In this document: positions 1 to 10,093 of the stretch, piece by piece
Position numbering within the stretch: the first letter of the stretch is position 1
Layout: every line of letters begins with the position of its first letter
DNA from: Bradyrhizobium sp. AS23.2
GTDB lineage: Bacteria; Pseudomonadota; Alphaproteobacteria; Rhizobiales; Xanthobacteraceae
Length of the DNA stretch: 64,000 nucleotides
NCBI RefSeq assembly: GCF_001908185.1
Contig: NZ_LGHM01000088.1
Coordinates: forward strand, 1-64,000
Reading direction: 5' to 3'
The notes under the pieces: model-generated
Database searches by the model: none
Seen by the model: only the letters and a program-made list of their open reading frames with translations
What the model was told of the DNA's origin: nothing
Position numbers and translations under genes: made by a program

Positions 1-301
1 CCTTGGGCGGCGCGGCCGAAGCGCTGGGCTTGGCGGCACCAGCGGCCTTCACGTCCTCGCCCTCGCCGGCGAGCACAGCGATCACGTCGTTGACCGGGAC
101 ATCCTGCGTGCCCTCGGGCACGAGGATCTTGGCAATCGTGCCTTCGTCGATGGCCTCGACCTCCATCGTCGCCTTGTCGGTCTCGATCTCGGCGATGACA
201 TCGCCGGATTTGACCTTGTCGCCTTCCTTCTTCAGCCACTTGGCGAGGTTGCCCTTCTCCATCGTCGGCGAGAGAGCGGGCATCAGGATGTTGATGGGCA
301 T
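1..301 (-). CDS. pdhC: Pyruvate dehydrogenase E2 (dihydrolipoamide acetyltransferase), N-terminal part
   Basis: This is the N-terminal lipoyl domain of the E2 core of the cytoplasmic pyruvate dehydrogenase complex, which transfers acetyl groups to CoA. The protein starts [18 protein letters not shown] and shows the lipoyl-lysine motif [13 protein letters not shown], followed by the start of an Ala/Pro-rich linker. The gene runs off the window at base 1, so the catalytic domain is not seen. It is the last visible gene of the pdhA-pdhB-(two small genes)-pdhC series on the minus strand. Its lipoyl domain is nearly identical to the one at 2099-2530, as expected for alphaproteobacterial PDH. Confidence 0.93.
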   Translation of the reverse strand, partial: MPINILMPALSPTMEKGNLAKWLKKEGDKVKSGDVIAEIETDKATMEVEAIDEGTIAKILVPEGTQDVPVNDVIAVLAGEGEDVKAAGAAKPSASAAPPK

Positions 302-363
302 GCTGACCTCACGAAGAACTTCTCAAAACGTCGTCCCCGACAGTGAAGACGAACAGACCAGGT

Positions 364-816
364 TTAGTTGCCGATGTCGCCCTGCCACAGGCGCTCATTG
401 GCGGGATTGGAACGCCACGTCTTCATCATGGTGATGGAGCGGTCGTCGGCAAGATCGATCCAGGGGATGCCGAACTTGTCGAGGATGTCCTTGGAGCCCG
501 GGAAAGTGACGGACTCCCCGATCACCACCAGCTGGACCTTGAACAAAGCGAGCGCGCCGGCGCACATCGAGCATGGCGACAGCGTGGTGTACATGACGGT
601 GTCGTGGAAGGAGATCACGCCGGCTTCGCGCAGGCAGCTCATCTCGCCGTGCAGGATGACGTTCTTTTCCTGCACGCGGTTGTTGTGGCCGCGGGCGAGG
701 ATCTTGTTGTCGCGCGTCAGCACGGCGCCAATCGGCAGGCCGCCCTGCGCAATCGAAGCCTCCGCCTCGCGGATCGCCTCCAGCATGAAGTCGAAATGGT
801 GGGATTCGATCGCCAC
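364..816 (-). CDS. Cytosine deaminase of the yeast (Fcy1) type
   Basis: A 150-residue zinc-dependent deaminase of the CDA fold. The zinc ligands and catalytic Glu are visible as HGE (residues 56-58) and PCSMC (81-85). The whole C-terminal half, including VVIGESVTF and the ending WQGDIGN, follows yeast cytosine deaminase Fcy1 (ending FEDIGE) rather than TadA. I infer conversion of cytosine to uracil for pyrimidine salvage; a broader nucleobase range cannot be excluded. The chosen start is GTG at 816, with GAAGGGA upstream. It lies just past the stop of the 819-1121 gene, so the two are probably translationally coupled. A longer in-frame reading into the neighbour looks like a shadow. Confidence 0.8.
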   Translation of the reverse strand: MAIESHHFDFMLEAIREAEASIAQGGLPIGAVLTRDNKILARGHNNRVQEKNVILHGEMSCLREAGVISFHDTVMYTTLSPCSMCAGALALFKVQLVVIGESVTFPGSKDILDKFGIPWIDLADDRSITMMKTWRSNPANERLWQGDIGN

Positions 817-818
817 GA

Positions 819-1121
819 TCAGTGTCCCTTCCCGCGTGGCGTCGTGGTGCCGGTGTCGGTAGGACGCTCGATTTCCGCCTGGAACATCTCGAGGATCCGG
901 CTCAGCGCATCCTCCTCGGTATATTCGCTCTCGCGCGCATAGGCGCGCGCGGCGTGGCGGGCGAGATCGACCAGCAGCAGACCCCACATGTCGGGTTCAT
1001 CGAAGGCGCGCTGGAACGCCATCGACAGTCCGCCATCCAGCACGAACACGCGCAGGATCTCGACCGCATCGTCGCGGGTGATGACGTCGGGCGGCAGTGG
1101 CTGCTCCTTCGGGCCCGCCAT
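819..1121 (-). CDS. DUF5076-like small protein
   Basis: A 100-residue soluble protein with the composition of the DUF5076 family often found beside PDH genes in Rhizobiales (family assignment from memory). The central part (MWGLLLVDLARHAARAYA) is predicted helical. It begins 3 bases after the pdhB stop and ends next to the deaminase start, so it is in the pdh transcription unit. No catalytic motif is visible and the function is unknown. Confidence 0.6.
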   Translation of the reverse strand: MAGPKEQPLPPDVITRDDAVEILRVFVLDGGLSMAFQRAFDEPDMWGLLLVDLARHAARAYARESEYTEEDALSRILEMFQAEIERPTDTGTTTPRGKGH

Positions 1122-1124
1122 GGT

Positions 1125-2098
<974 letters not shown>

Positions 2099-2105
<7 letters not shown>

Positions 2106-2530
2106 CTCGGTGCCCGCGGCACCTCGGGATCGGGTTCAGTGACGGCGTGCGGCGCGGGCGCAGCCTTGGGCGCGGGTGCAGCCTTGGGCGCGGGTGCCTC
2201 GGCCTTTGCGGCGGCAGGGGCTGCGGAGTCCACGGCCTTCTCCTGCGTGGCTGGCGCCGGCGCCTTGGCGAGATCGGCGGCGCTCTCGCCATCGGCGAGG
2301 ATCGTCGCGATCGGCGTGTTCACCGCGACATCAGCGGTACCCTCGGGGATCAGGATCTGGCCGAGCGTACCCTCGTCGGTCGCCTCGACCTCCATGGTCG
2401 CCTTGTCGGTCTCGATCTCGGCGATCACGTCGCCCGACTTGATCTGCTCGCCCTCTTTCTTCAGCCACTTGGCGAGGTTGCCCTTCTCCATCGTGGGCGA
2501 CAGCGCGGGCATCAGCACTTGAATTGGCAT
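2099..2530 (-). CDS. pdhB: Lipoyl domain of PDH E1-beta, separated by a frameshift
   Basis: This 143-codon frame holds a complete lipoyl domain ([18 protein letters not shown]..., lipoyl motif [13 protein letters not shown]) and an Ala/Pro-rich swinging linker with repeated APKAAP units. It then reads PEVPRAPRW and stops, where intact homologues read PEVPAGTEMV and continue into E1-beta. It starts 29 bases after pdhA. It is best regarded as the 5' part of pdhB. If the frameshift is real, the cell makes a free lipoyl-linker polypeptide plus an E1-beta without its own lipoyl domain. Confidence 0.85.
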
Positions 2531-2559
2531 ATCGACTCCAAAGGAAAGCTTGCGCGCGT

Positions 2560-3582
2560 TCAGCGGTAAACGTCGGTCCAGAGCTCGGCGGCATCCGGCT
2601 CGGGATCATGCTGGGCAAAGTCGGCAGATGCGTTGACGATGTCGCGCACCTCGGCGTCGATCGCCTTCAGATCCTGCTCGCTGACCTTGGCCGCCAGCAG
2701 GCGGTTGCGCACCTGCTCGATCGGGTCCTGGTCGTGACGGACCTTCTCGACTTCCTCGCGCGTGCGATATTTTGCAGGGTCCGACATCGAGTGGCCGCGA
2801 TAGCGGTAGGTCTGCATCTCAAGGATGAAGGGGCCCTTGCCGGCGCGGCACCAAGCCGCAGCCTCCTCGGCCGCGGCCTTCACGGCGCGGACGTCCATGC
2901 CGTCGACCTGCTTGCCGGGGATGTTGAAGGACGCGCCGCGCTTGGAGAAGTCCTGCTGGGCCGAGGCGCGCGAGACCGCGGTGCCCATGGCGTAGCGGTT
3001 GTTCTCGATGACGTAGATCACCGGCAGCTTCCAGAGCTCCGCCATGTTGAAGCTCTCATAGACCTGGCCCTGATTGGCCGCGCCGTCGCCGAAATAGCTG
3101 ACGCTGACATTGTCGTTACCACGATAGTGGTTGGCGAAGGCCAGACCGGTGCCGAGCGAGACCTGGGCGCCGACGATGCCGTGGCCACCATAGAAGTGCT
3201 TCTCCTTGCTGAACATGTGCATGGAGCCGCCCTTGCCCTTGGAATAGCCGCCGCGGCGGCCCGTGAGCTCGGCCATGACGCCGTTGGCATCCATGCCGGT
3301 GGCAAGCATATGGCCGTGATCGCGATAGCCGGTGATGACCTGATCGCCCTGCTTCAGGGCCATCTGCATGCCGACCACCACGGCCTCCTGGCCGATATAG
3401 AGATGGCAGAAGCCGCCGATCGCGCCCATGCCGTAGAGCTGGCCGGCCTTTTCCTCGAACCGCCGGATCAGAAGCATGTCGCGGAGCGCCTTGAGTTCCT
3501 GTTCCCTCGTGAATTCCGGGGGCGAACCGCCGTTGGTCTTGTCCTGTGCAGCGCCTGCGGCGGCTTTCTTGGGTGCGGCCAT
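2560..3582 (-). CDS. pdhA: Pyruvate dehydrogenase E1 component, alpha subunit
   Basis: A 340-residue TPP-dependent E1-alpha chain, full length. The TPP/Mg motif is present as [19 protein letters not shown], the early substrate region as [15 protein letters not shown], and the phosphorylation-loop-like segment as [16 protein letters not shown]. It has an Ala/Lys-rich N-terminal leader ([10 protein letters not shown]). It forms the E1 heterotetramer with pdhB and decarboxylates pyruvate. It is the first gene of the pdh unit. The 270 bases upstream (3583-3852) should hold its promoter, but I see no operator I can name there. Confidence 0.95.
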   Translation of the reverse strand: MAAPKKAAAGAAQDKTNGGSPPEFTREQELKALRDMLLIRRFEEKAGQLYGMGAIGGFCHLYIGQEAVVVGMQMALKQGDQVITGYRDHGHMLATGMDANGVMAELTGRRGGYSKGKGGSMHMFSKEKHFYGGHGIVGAQVSLGTGLAFANHYRGNDNVSVSYFGDGAANQGQVYESFNMAELWKLPVIYVIENNRYAMGTAVSRASAQQDFSKRGASFNIPGKQVDGMDVRAVKAAAEEAAAWCRAGKGPFILEMQTYRYRGHSMSDPAKYRTREEVEKVRHDQDPIEQVRNRLLAAKVSEQDLKAIDAEVRDIVNASADFAQHDPEPDAAELWTDVYR

Positions 3583-3852
3583 GGGAATTCCGGGTCAGAG
3601 AAAACTTCTGTCCTCTCTAACCCAACTCAAACGCCCTTGGAAAGCACCGCGGCGGCATGGCTCGACTTTCATTATGCCGCACTGCAACGTGGCCGAAACT
3701 TTGCAAAACCTTCGGCGCTGATCAGGCAACAAATCGATCGTGGCCGGCGCGCGCCGCAGATTCGTGACGACGTCAAGAAACGTTGCGACAACCATGTCCC
3801 GACATTCAGAGAGGGCGGCACCGAAACGGCCCCGCCCTCTCCGCTTGCTCGA

Positions 3853-5370
3853 TCAGAAGAAGCCGAGCTTCTTCGGGCTGTAGCTGACCAGGAGATTCTT
3901 GGTCTGCTGGTAGTGATCGAGCATCATCTTGTGGGTCTCGCGCCCAACGCCCGACTGCTTGTAGCCGCCGAACGCGGCATGCGCGGGATAGGCATGGTAG
4001 CAGTTGGTCCAGACCCGACCGGCCTGGATGGCTCGGCCGAAGCGGTAGCAACGGTTGGCGTCGCGGCTCCAGACACCGGCCCCTAAGCCATAGAGCGTAT
4101 CGTTGGCGATCGCGAGCGCCTCGTCGTCGGTCTTGAAGGTCGTGACCGAGACGACGGGGCCAAAGATCTCCTCCTGGAAGATTCGCATCTTGTTGTGGCC
4201 CTCGAACACCGTCGGCTGTACGTAGAAGCCGCCGGCGAGGTCGCCTGCGAGCTCGGCGCGTCCGCCGCCCGCGAGTACTTTCGCGCCTTCCTGCTTGCCG
4301 ATGTCGATGTAGGAGAGGATCTTCTCCAGCTGCTCGCCAGAGGCCTGCGCGCCGATCATGGTGTCGGCCGCGCGCGGATCCCCCTGCTTGATCGCGGCGA
4401 CGCGCTTGAGCGCCCGTTCCATGAAGCGGTCATAGATGTCGGCGTGGACCAGCGCCCGGCTCGGGCAGGTGCAGACCTCGCCCTGGTTGAGCGCGAACAT
4501 GACGAATCCTTCGATCGCCTTGTCGAAGAAATCGTCGTCCTCGGCGGTGACGTCGTTGAAGAAGATGTTCGGCGATTTGCCGCCAAGTTCCAGCGTGACG
4601 GGAATGAGGTTCTGGCTTGCATATTGCATGATCAGCCGGCCCGTCGTGGTCTCGCCGGTGAAGGCGATCTTGGCGATGCGCGGGCTGGATGCGAGCGGCT
4701 TGCCGGCCTCAAGGCCAAAGCCGTTGACGATGTTGAAGACACCGGGCGGCAAGAGATCGGCGATGATCTCGGCCCAGACCATGATCGAGGCCGGCGTCTG
4801 CTCGGCCGGCTTGAGCACCACGCAATTGCCGGCGGCGAGAGCGGGCGCGAGCTTCCAGCAGGCCATCAGCAGCGGGAAGTTCCAGGGGATGATCTGGCCG
4901 ACCACGCCGAGCGGCTCGTGGAAATGATAGGCGATGGTGTCGTGGTCGATCTCGCCGATCGATCCCTCCTGCGCGCGCACCACGCCGGCGAAATAGCGGA
5001 AGTGATCGATCGCGAGCGGCAGGTCGGCGGCGCGGGTCTCACGGATCGGCTTGCCATTGTCCCAGGTCTCGGCAATCGCAAGGCGCTCAAGATTCTCTTC
5101 CATGCGGTCGGCGATCCGGTTCAGGATCGCGGCACGCTCGGCGACGCTGGTGCGCCCCCACGCGGCCTTGGCTGCATGCGCTGCGTCGAGGGCGGTCTCG
5201 ACGTCGTGATGATCGGAGCGCGCGATCTTGCAGACGATCTGGCCGTTCACCGGCGAGGCGTTGTCGAAATACTTGCCGGAGATCGGCGCAACAAACTTGC
5301 CGCCGATGAAATTGTCATAGCGTTCGGCGAAGGGAACCTGGGTGACGCCGAGGAATTCCACCTTGTTCAT
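3853..5370 (-). CDS. NAD-dependent aldehyde dehydrogenase (ExaC/AcoD type)
   Basis: A 505-residue aldehyde dehydrogenase. The active-site Cys is C300 in [11 protein letters not shown] and the general base is E261 in [12 protein letters not shown]. The Rossmann site is near FTGETTTG, and the C-terminus has [14 protein letters not shown]. The [11 protein letters not shown] signature is typical of the acetaldehyde dehydrogenases of ethanol or acetoin metabolism (ExaC, AcoD). The next gene upstream on the same strand is an AcoR-like regulator, which fits induction by an alcohol or acetoin-type substrate. The start at 5370 has GGAGTGATCAA before ATG. Confidence 0.9.
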   Translation of the reverse strand: MNKVEFLGVTQVPFAERYDNFIGGKFVAPISGKYFDNASPVNGQIVCKIARSDHHDVETALDAAHAAKAAWGRTSVAERAAILNRIADRMEENLERLAIAETWDNGKPIRETRAADLPLAIDHFRYFAGVVRAQEGSIGEIDHDTIAYHFHEPLGVVGQIIPWNFPLLMACWKLAPALAAGNCVVLKPAEQTPASIMVWAEIIADLLPPGVFNIVNGFGLEAGKPLASSPRIAKIAFTGETTTGRLIMQYASQNLIPVTLELGGKSPNIFFNDVTAEDDDFFDKAIEGFVMFALNQGEVCTCPSRALVHADIYDRFMERALKRVAAIKQGDPRAADTMIGAQASGEQLEKILSYIDIGKQEGAKVLAGGGRAELAGDLAGGFYVQPTVFEGHNKMRIFQEEIFGPVVSVTTFKTDDEALAIANDTLYGLGAGVWSRDANRCYRFGRAIQAGRVWTNCYHAYPAHAAFGGYKQSGVGRETHKMMLDHYQQTKNLLVSYSPKKLGFF

Positions 5371-5531
5371 TTGATCACTCCCGATGTTGATGTTGCGCGA
5401 TCCATCGTGTGTTCACGACTTGCGCTGACGATCTCGCGGGAAGTGTTTGCTGTCAGCCCGGGCGGGAGCGATGGCCGGGCCAACCTGTCGCAGTTCTGCG
5501 ACAGGTGATGCGGCTGCCTCCACCTACTCAG

Positions 5532-5640
5532 CCCTCATCCTGAGGAGCGCGCCCTTGCGCGCGTCTCGAAGGATGGCCGCGGACACCAGCCGGGCCTGCA
5601 TGGTTCGAGACGGCGCTTGCGCGCCTCCTCACCATGAGGG
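5532..5640. repeat. Palindromic intergenic repeat, copy A
   Basis: About 109 bp beginning CCCTCATCCTGAGGAG and ending CTCCTCACCATGAGGG, so the two ends are imperfect inverted repeats. A second, inverted copy lies at 7231-7335. This kind of short mosaic palindrome is common between genes in Bradyrhizobium. It fills much of the 293-bp gap between the aldehyde dehydrogenase and its regulator and may fold in RNA. Confidence 0.75.
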
Positions 5641-5663
5641 GACAGATCTAGTGAAATCGAAGC

Positions 5664-6623
5664 TCAGTGCTTCAGCTCGAACCGCTTGAGCTTTCTGTGC
5701 AGCGTGGCACGGCTGACGCCGAGGGCCTTGGCGGCCGCCGAAACATTTCCGCCTGCGCGGAGCAGCGCCCGCTGCAACACGGCGCGCTGACCGCCAGCCA
5801 GATGGTCTCGCGCGGTATCGCCGCCGAGCAAATCGGCCGCGGGCACCGGCTGCAACGCCCGGCCCGGCGCGAGTCCGAGGGCCACCCGGGCAGACCGGGT
5901 CGCGCCGATCACGAGATCGTCCGCATCGACCGCGACGAGACCGCAGGACTGGCCGTCCCCGCCTTGCGTCAGCACGATGCGGGCATGGGCGAAGGCGCGG
6001 CGGAACAGGTCGGCCTCGATGCGCCTGGCCGCCTCGCCTGCCGCAAGCGCGATCAGGCTGGAGAACGCGTCGGTGCGGTCGGCGCGGCAGGAGGAGACGT
6101 CGAGCACGCCCGCGAGCGCGGCCTCGTGGTCATAGATCGGAACGGCCGTGCAGCTTAGAAGCGTGTTGCGGGTGAAGAAGTGTTGGTCGCGGTCGATCGT
6201 CAGCGGCCGCTGCTCGACGAGGCAGGTACCGATGCCGTTGGTGCCCTCGTGCTCCTCGCTCCAGAGCGCGCCGGTCCACAGGCCCCATGATTGAAACGTG
6301 GCGTCGTCCGCCGGCGTGCCGCGCCGGTCGACCGGCACGCCCTCGCCATCGGCAAGCAGCACGCAGCAGCCGCTCGCGCCGACCGCATGATAGAGCCTGT
6401 CCATGGCGCCTTGCGCGGCGGCGAGCAGCGGGGCGATGCGCTCGCGCGCCTGGTGCAGCTCGGCTTCGGTCAGCCGCATCGGCGCGCTGCGGCCGGCGGG
6501 ATCGAGATGATGCAATCGGGACGAACGGCGCCATGAAGCCACGAGCGCGGAGCGCGCGGCCTGGCCTGACGCAATGGCGGCCTCGACACGGGCCGCGTGA
6601 TGCCGGGACATTGGCCCATTCAT
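5664..6623 (-). CDS. AcoR-like transcriptional regulator (GAF plus Fis-type HTH, no AAA+ domain)
   Basis: A 319-residue protein with a helical N-terminus (SALVASWRRSSRLHHLDP), a GAF-type sensory region at about residues 60-210 (EEHEGTNGIGTCL, HFFTRNTLLSCTAVPIYD) and a Fis-family helix-turn-helix at the end (NVSAAAKALGVSRATLHRKL). The sigma-54 AAA+ module of classical AcoR is missing: there is no GAFTGA motif and the protein is too short for it. The gene precedes the aldehyde dehydrogenase on the same strand, so I infer that it controls it. The start is ATG 6623 with GGAGG eight bases upstream; GTG at 6626 is possible. Confidence 0.8.
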   Translation of the reverse strand: MNGPMSRHHAARVEAAIASGQAARSALVASWRRSSRLHHLDPAGRSAPMRLTEAELHQARERIAPLLAAAQGAMDRLYHAVGASGCCVLLADGEGVPVDRRGTPADDATFQSWGLWTGALWSEEHEGTNGIGTCLVEQRPLTIDRDQHFFTRNTLLSCTAVPIYDHEAALAGVLDVSSCRADRTDAFSSLIALAAGEAARRIEADLFRRAFAHARIVLTQGGDGQSCGLVAVDADDLVIGATRSARVALGLAPGRALQPVPAADLLGGDTARDHLAGGQRAVLQRALLRAGGNVSAAAKALGVSRATLHRKLKRFELKH

Positions 6624-6839
6624 CACTGTTTCCTCCGGTTGACAGCCTAGGCTGTGCCGGCACGGCCCGGTTGATCTGCGTCAACCTGGGGCGACAGCGA
6701 CAGAAGCCATGAGCCCGTTGTGGCGCCGCGGTCAAGGCGGCAGTCCGGTTCCAGGGCTACGACTTTCGGTAGGATTGAGATGCGCCCGTCGGTTTTAGGC
6801 AACAGCTTTCGCAGCCGGTTTCGAAAGCTGCGGAAAGCG

Positions 6840-7157
6840 CTAGTTCGCCGGGATCATCCGAACGAGATCATGCGGATTGACGTAGTCGAGCTGGAAGCGT
6901 GCCCGCTCGTCCAGCATGTCGGGGTCGATCTTGTTGGTGCGCAGCAGCGACACGCGCTGCTCGCTCCTGGCACGCTCGCGCTTGAGCTGCGCCAGCTCGC
7001 TCGTCAGCGCGATGATCTCCTGGTCGAGCTCCTGGCGGGCGTTGAGGCCATATTTGCCGGTGTACGCGTTGACGCCGAAATAGCCGACGATGGCCGCCGC
7101 CATCGCATAGAGGGCGAGACCGGTCAGGATCGATTTCAGACGTGCGCGGGAGACCAT
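6840..7157 (-). CDS. FtsB/DivIC-like septum formation initiator
   Basis: A 105-residue bitopic protein with a single N-terminal membrane helix (about residues 10-30), then a coiled coil (about 40-72, ELDQEIIALTSELAQLKRER), then a conserved-looking tail with DMLDERARFQLDYV. This is the layout of FtsB/DivIC, which links FtsL and FtsQ at the division site. It is on the same strand as the pdh genes but separated by the aldehyde dehydrogenase block. Confidence 0.8.
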   Translation of the reverse strand: MVSRARLKSILTGLALYAMAAAIVGYFGVNAYTGKYGLNARQELDQEIIALTSELAQLKRERARSEQRVSLLRTNKIDPDMLDERARFQLDYVNPHDLVRMIPAN

Positions 7158-7230
7158 TTTGGGAAGATGGGACAGGTTGGTTAAGGGAATGCTAAAGGCC
7201 GTCCTGTCCTGCGATCCGTAGTCCGCTCAA

Positions 7231-7335
7231 CCCTCATGGTGAGGAGGCGCGCAAGCGCCGTCTCGAACCATGCAGGCCCGCTGTACCCGCGGCCATCCTT
7301 CGAGACGACCGCTGCGCGGTCTCCTCAGGATGAGG
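7231..7335. repeat. Palindromic intergenic repeat, copy B (inverted)
   Basis: The reverse complement of the repeat at 5532-5640, from CCCTCATGGTGAGGAGG to CTCCTCAGGATGAGG. It occupies part of the 294-bp gap between the ftsB-like gene and the flavin reductase. The two copies enclose the AcoR-like gene and the ftsB-like gene in inverted orientation, so recombination between them would invert about 1.6 kb. Confidence 0.75.
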
Positions 7336-7451
7336 ACTTTCTGTGCGGCCGCAGGCAAAGGACGTGGATGGCCGGGACATCCAGCGCGAAGACGCGCTTC
7401 GCGCTTTTGCCCGGCCATGACGGAGAGTTGGGTAGCCTTGGGCGGAGAGCC

Positions 7452-8003
7452 TCAGCCGTGGTGCTTCGCCACGTGGGCTGCAAAGGCGTCGATATAGGCC
7501 TGGAGCACGGGCTTCAGCGATTCCTTGACCAGCTTACCCTCTGCATCGAAGGCGTCGCCGACGGCGGTCAGGTAGATTTCCGGCTGCTGCATGATCGGGC
7601 CGGCAATGCCCGGCAGGATGTTCTGCAGGTTCTTGGCGGCGTTGACGCCGCCGAGCGGGCCCGGCGAGTTCGAGACGATGCCGACCGGCTTGCCGTTAAA
7701 GGAGCTCTTGCCATAGGGCCGCGAGGCGACGTCGATGGCGTTCTTCAGCACGCCCGGGATGCCGCGATTGTATTCGGGGGTGACGAAGATAATGCCGTCC
7801 GATTTCTGGAGCTTTTCGCGGAAGGCCAGCCAGTCCGCAGGCGGCGCGCCCTCGAGGTCCTGGTTGAAGAACGAGATGCCCGCCGGCGTGATGACCTCGA
7901 GCTTGAGCGAGGCCGGCGCGAGTTTTGCGAGCGCGTTGGCAATCTTCAGCGAGAAGCCGTCCTTGCGCAGGCTGCCGGCGATCGTGACGATGTTGTAGGC
8001 CAT
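7452..8003 (-). CDS. NAD(P)H-dependent FMN reductase (ChrR/YieF-like flavoprotein)
   Basis: A 183-residue flavodoxin-fold reductase. The FMN phosphate loop is near the N-terminus (IAGSLRKDGFS) and the second FMN motif is PEYNRGIPGVLKNAIDVASRP. Members reduce quinones, azo dyes or chromate with NAD(P)H and are thought to protect against oxidative stress. The start at 8003 (MAYNIVTIAG) has AAGGACA upstream; a longer frame to 8045 adds residues with no family match. Confidence 0.87.
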   Translation of the reverse strand: MAYNIVTIAGSLRKDGFSLKIANALAKLAPASLKLEVITPAGISFFNQDLEGAPPADWLAFREKLQKSDGIIFVTPEYNRGIPGVLKNAIDVASRPYGKSSFNGKPVGIVSNSPGPLGGVNAAKNLQNILPGIAGPIMQQPEIYLTAVGDAFDAEGKLVKESLKPVLQAYIDAFAAHVAKHHG

Positions 8004-8138
8004 GGGTTGTCCTTGAAGGCATGAGCGAGAGTGGCAGGGCGACACTTAAGCGATCCGGATCGATGGATGCAAGTGCATGAACCGGCTCGATTTGGAAACG
8101 CTGAGTTTCTCGAATTCGAACTGTCAGGCCCGTACCCC

Positions 8139-8220
8139 TGATGGAGCGCAGCGCAATCCGGGGTTCTTGCCACAGGCTAGAACCGCCCCGAATTACGCTT
8201 CGCTCCATCCGAGCTACGCC
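8139..8220. repeat. Palindromic intergenic repeat (GGAGCG...CGCTCC type)
   Basis: An imperfect palindrome with arms TGATGGAGCGCAGCGCAATC and GAATTACGCTTCGCTCCATC around a spacer that contains GGCTAGAACC. This resembles a second class of short dispersed repeats in Bradyrhizobium intergenic DNA. With the terminator at 8251-8280 it accounts for most of the 328-bp gap 8004-8331. Confidence 0.65.
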
Positions 8221-8250
8221 GCTGAGTTTCCCGGAATCGTCTTCCAAAAC

Positions 8251-8280
8251 AATCGGGCCGCCAAGCGGCGGCCCGATTTT
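8251..8280. terminator. Rho-independent terminator, bidirectional
   Basis: A perfect 12-bp stem AATCGGGCCGCC / GGCGGCCCGATT with loop AAGC, followed by TTTT on the plus strand and preceded by AAAAC, which gives T-rich RNA on the minus strand. It lies directly downstream of the metallo-hydrolase pseudogene on the minus strand. Confidence 0.85.
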
Positions 8281-8331
8281 CCGTGCAAATCTGCAAATCG
8301 GCTCAGATCGTCGGATTCCAGGCCGTCGGGA

Positions 8332-8946
8332 TCAGGCGATTTTGGCGCCGTCCTTCTCGACATGGCCGACCGAGGGGAAGGTGAAGTGGAAGCCAACCAC
8401 GGTCGCCTTCTCTGCCGCCGCCATGTCGTAGAACTTGTGGCGCGTCTCCTGCGCCATCGCGGCATCGTTGTCATAAGCCACATGCCAATCCGGATTGCGC
8501 AGGAAGAATTCCGGAATGTTGGTGACGTCCGACTGGATCAGGACCTTTGCATCGCCCGACGCTACCGCGAACGAAGTGTGACCCGGCGTGTGGCCAGGCG
8601 TCGCGATCGAGGTGATGCCCGGCGCGACCTACTTGCCCCAATCGTACCTCGTCACCTTGGACTCGAGGCCGGCAAAGGTCTTCTTCACGTTGGCGAAGTA
8701 GTTCTTCATCATCGCGCTGGACTCGGCCTTCGCCGCGTTGTCCTCGCTGGTCCAGAACTCCCAGTCCTTGCTCGGCACCATGATCTCGGCGTTGGGAAAT
8801 GCCATCGAACCGTCGGCCAAGCGGATGCCGTTGGTGTGGTCGGGATGCAGATGCGAGAGCAGCACGATGTCGATGCTCTTCGGATCGACGCCGGCGGCCT
8901 GGAGGTTTTGCAACGTGCGGCCGACGGCGCCCTTGCTCGCTTTCAA
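8332..8946 (-). pseudogene. Metallo-beta-lactamase fold hydrolase, truncated and with an in-frame stop
   Basis: The frame contains SHLHPDHTNG (the HxHxDH metal site), then DWGK and a TAG stop at 8626-8628. The same frame continues intact for about 97 codons (VAPGITSIATPGHTPGHTSF ... SVGHVEKDG) to TGA at 8332. The N-terminal ~80-100 residues that precede the HxHxDH motif in this family are missing. The frame instead begins with MKASKGAVGRTLQNL next to DNA that looks like a recombination junction (8947-9100). Both lesions point to a dead gene. Confidence 0.85.
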
Positions 8947-9014
8947 TGGCGGCGGAATAATCTCCCGCTTAGCTCAGAAGGCAAGACGTCTTTTGGCTGA
9001 CCTGCCGTCGCGCA

Positions 9015-9094
9015 TCACGACAATTTATTTGGGTTGGTGAGGAATTTTTCGCCGGTGGCACGTTTGGCGTACATTCCGATGTTAGCGGGATCGG
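9015..9094 (-). pseudogene. 3' remnant of an MDR dehydrogenase gene (diverged copy of 11033-11112)
   Basis: On the minus strand this reads DPANIGMYAKRATGEKFL then TNPNKLS and a stop. This is the C-terminus of the MDR protein encoded at 11033-12172, which reads DPANIAVYAKRATGEKFL then INPNKSS. Over 93 bp (9002-9094 against 11020-11112) I count 11 mismatches. It is therefore an older or foreign copy, cut off at about 9094. It lies in the 217-bp gap between the hydrolase pseudogene and the AraC gene. Confidence 0.8.
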
Positions 9095-9163
9095 TCTTGG
9101 TGCAGAGGCCGACAAAGGATGAGTTCGTCGCCTGACGGCCCCAGACCGACACCGTCCGACACG

Positions 9164-10093
9164 TTAGAAGTCGGCAATTTCACGCCAGTATCGCTTCGGC
9201 GCATGGCCATAGACTCGTTTGAAGGCATGTCCGAAAGCGCTCTCCGACGAATATCCCACCTGAGAGGCTGTCGCCGAAATGGTCGCTCCACGTCGCAGCT
9301 GATCGCATGCGAGTCGCATGCGCCATCGAAGCAGGTAGTCGAGCGGTGGTAGGCCCACCAGCGACTTGAACCGCCTAGAAAACGCGGATCGCGACATGGC
9401 GACCGCGTTGGCCAATGCCTCCAAAGTCCAGGGGCGAGCGACATCGTTGTGCATCAGCCTGATTGCCTTGCCGATCCTGGTATCGACCAACGCGCTGATC
9501 CAGCCGAATCCCTCGCCGGCGCTCTGGTCCAGTGCCGCGCGGAGCACCTGGACGAGCAGGACGTCGGCGAGCCTGTCGGTGAGAACAGCCGCGCCGATTT
9601 GTGTTCCCCTGATCTCAAGGTCGAGAATCTGCAGCGTGGAATGAATGACGGATGCCGAAGGACTGCGCGACGGTATGAGCAGAAAACGAGGCAGCGCATC
9701 GAGCAACAATGCGGCGTCTGAAGCATCGAAGGCAAAACTACCGGCAAGCAGAACGGTATCGTTTCCCCCGTGGCGCGCAACATCCGACCGCGTCCAATCG
9801 AACGTCGTTATCCCGTCTTCGGGCACGAGGCCTTCATCATTGGCCAAAACATATGCCGGTGCATTAGCAAGAAGAAAACAATCGCCGGTGGCGAGCCGGT
9901 GGTGTGCTTCGTCGCTAAAGTCGATCCAACAATCACCCCGGATGACCGCACCGAACTTCAGGGCAGGTTTTGCCGGGAACCGATACGACCAATTGCCGCT
10001 TGCCTCGAACCTGGTGCAACGCGCGGCGCGAACGTCAAGGAGAGCGAAGACTTGAGAAAGTGGGTCCAGGGCTGGGTCCAACGCTTGGTCCAA
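9164..10093 (-). CDS. AraC-family transcriptional regulator with cupin sensor domain
   Basis: About 300 residues. The N-terminal part has the AraC-cupin look (FGAVIRGDCWIDF, LATGDCFLLANAPAYVL). The C-terminal part is a double HTH: WTLEALANAVAMSRSAFSRRF and, at the end, ISATASQVGYSSESAFGHAFKR. It is transcribed divergently from the SDR gene at 10216 and is the likely regulator of it. No ATG is available: the frame opens at TTG 10093 within tandem units of TTGGACCCA, and homologues appear to begin at the residues DPLSQVF, so the true start is uncertain. Confidence 0.85.
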   Translation of the reverse strand: MDQALDPALDPLSQVFALLDVRAARCTRFEASGNWSYRFPAKPALKFGAVIRGDCWIDFSDEAHHRLATGDCFLLANAPAYVLANDEGLVPEDGITTFDWTRSDVARHGGNDTVLLAGSFAFDASDAALLLDALPRFLLIPSRSPSASVIHSTLQILDLEIRGTQIGAAVLTDRLADVLLVQVLRAALDQSAGEGFGWISALVDTRIGKAIRLMHNDVARPWTLEALANAVAMSRSAFSRRFKSLVGLPPLDYLLRWRMRLACDQLRRGATISATASQVGYSSESAFGHAFKRVYGHAPKRYWREIADF

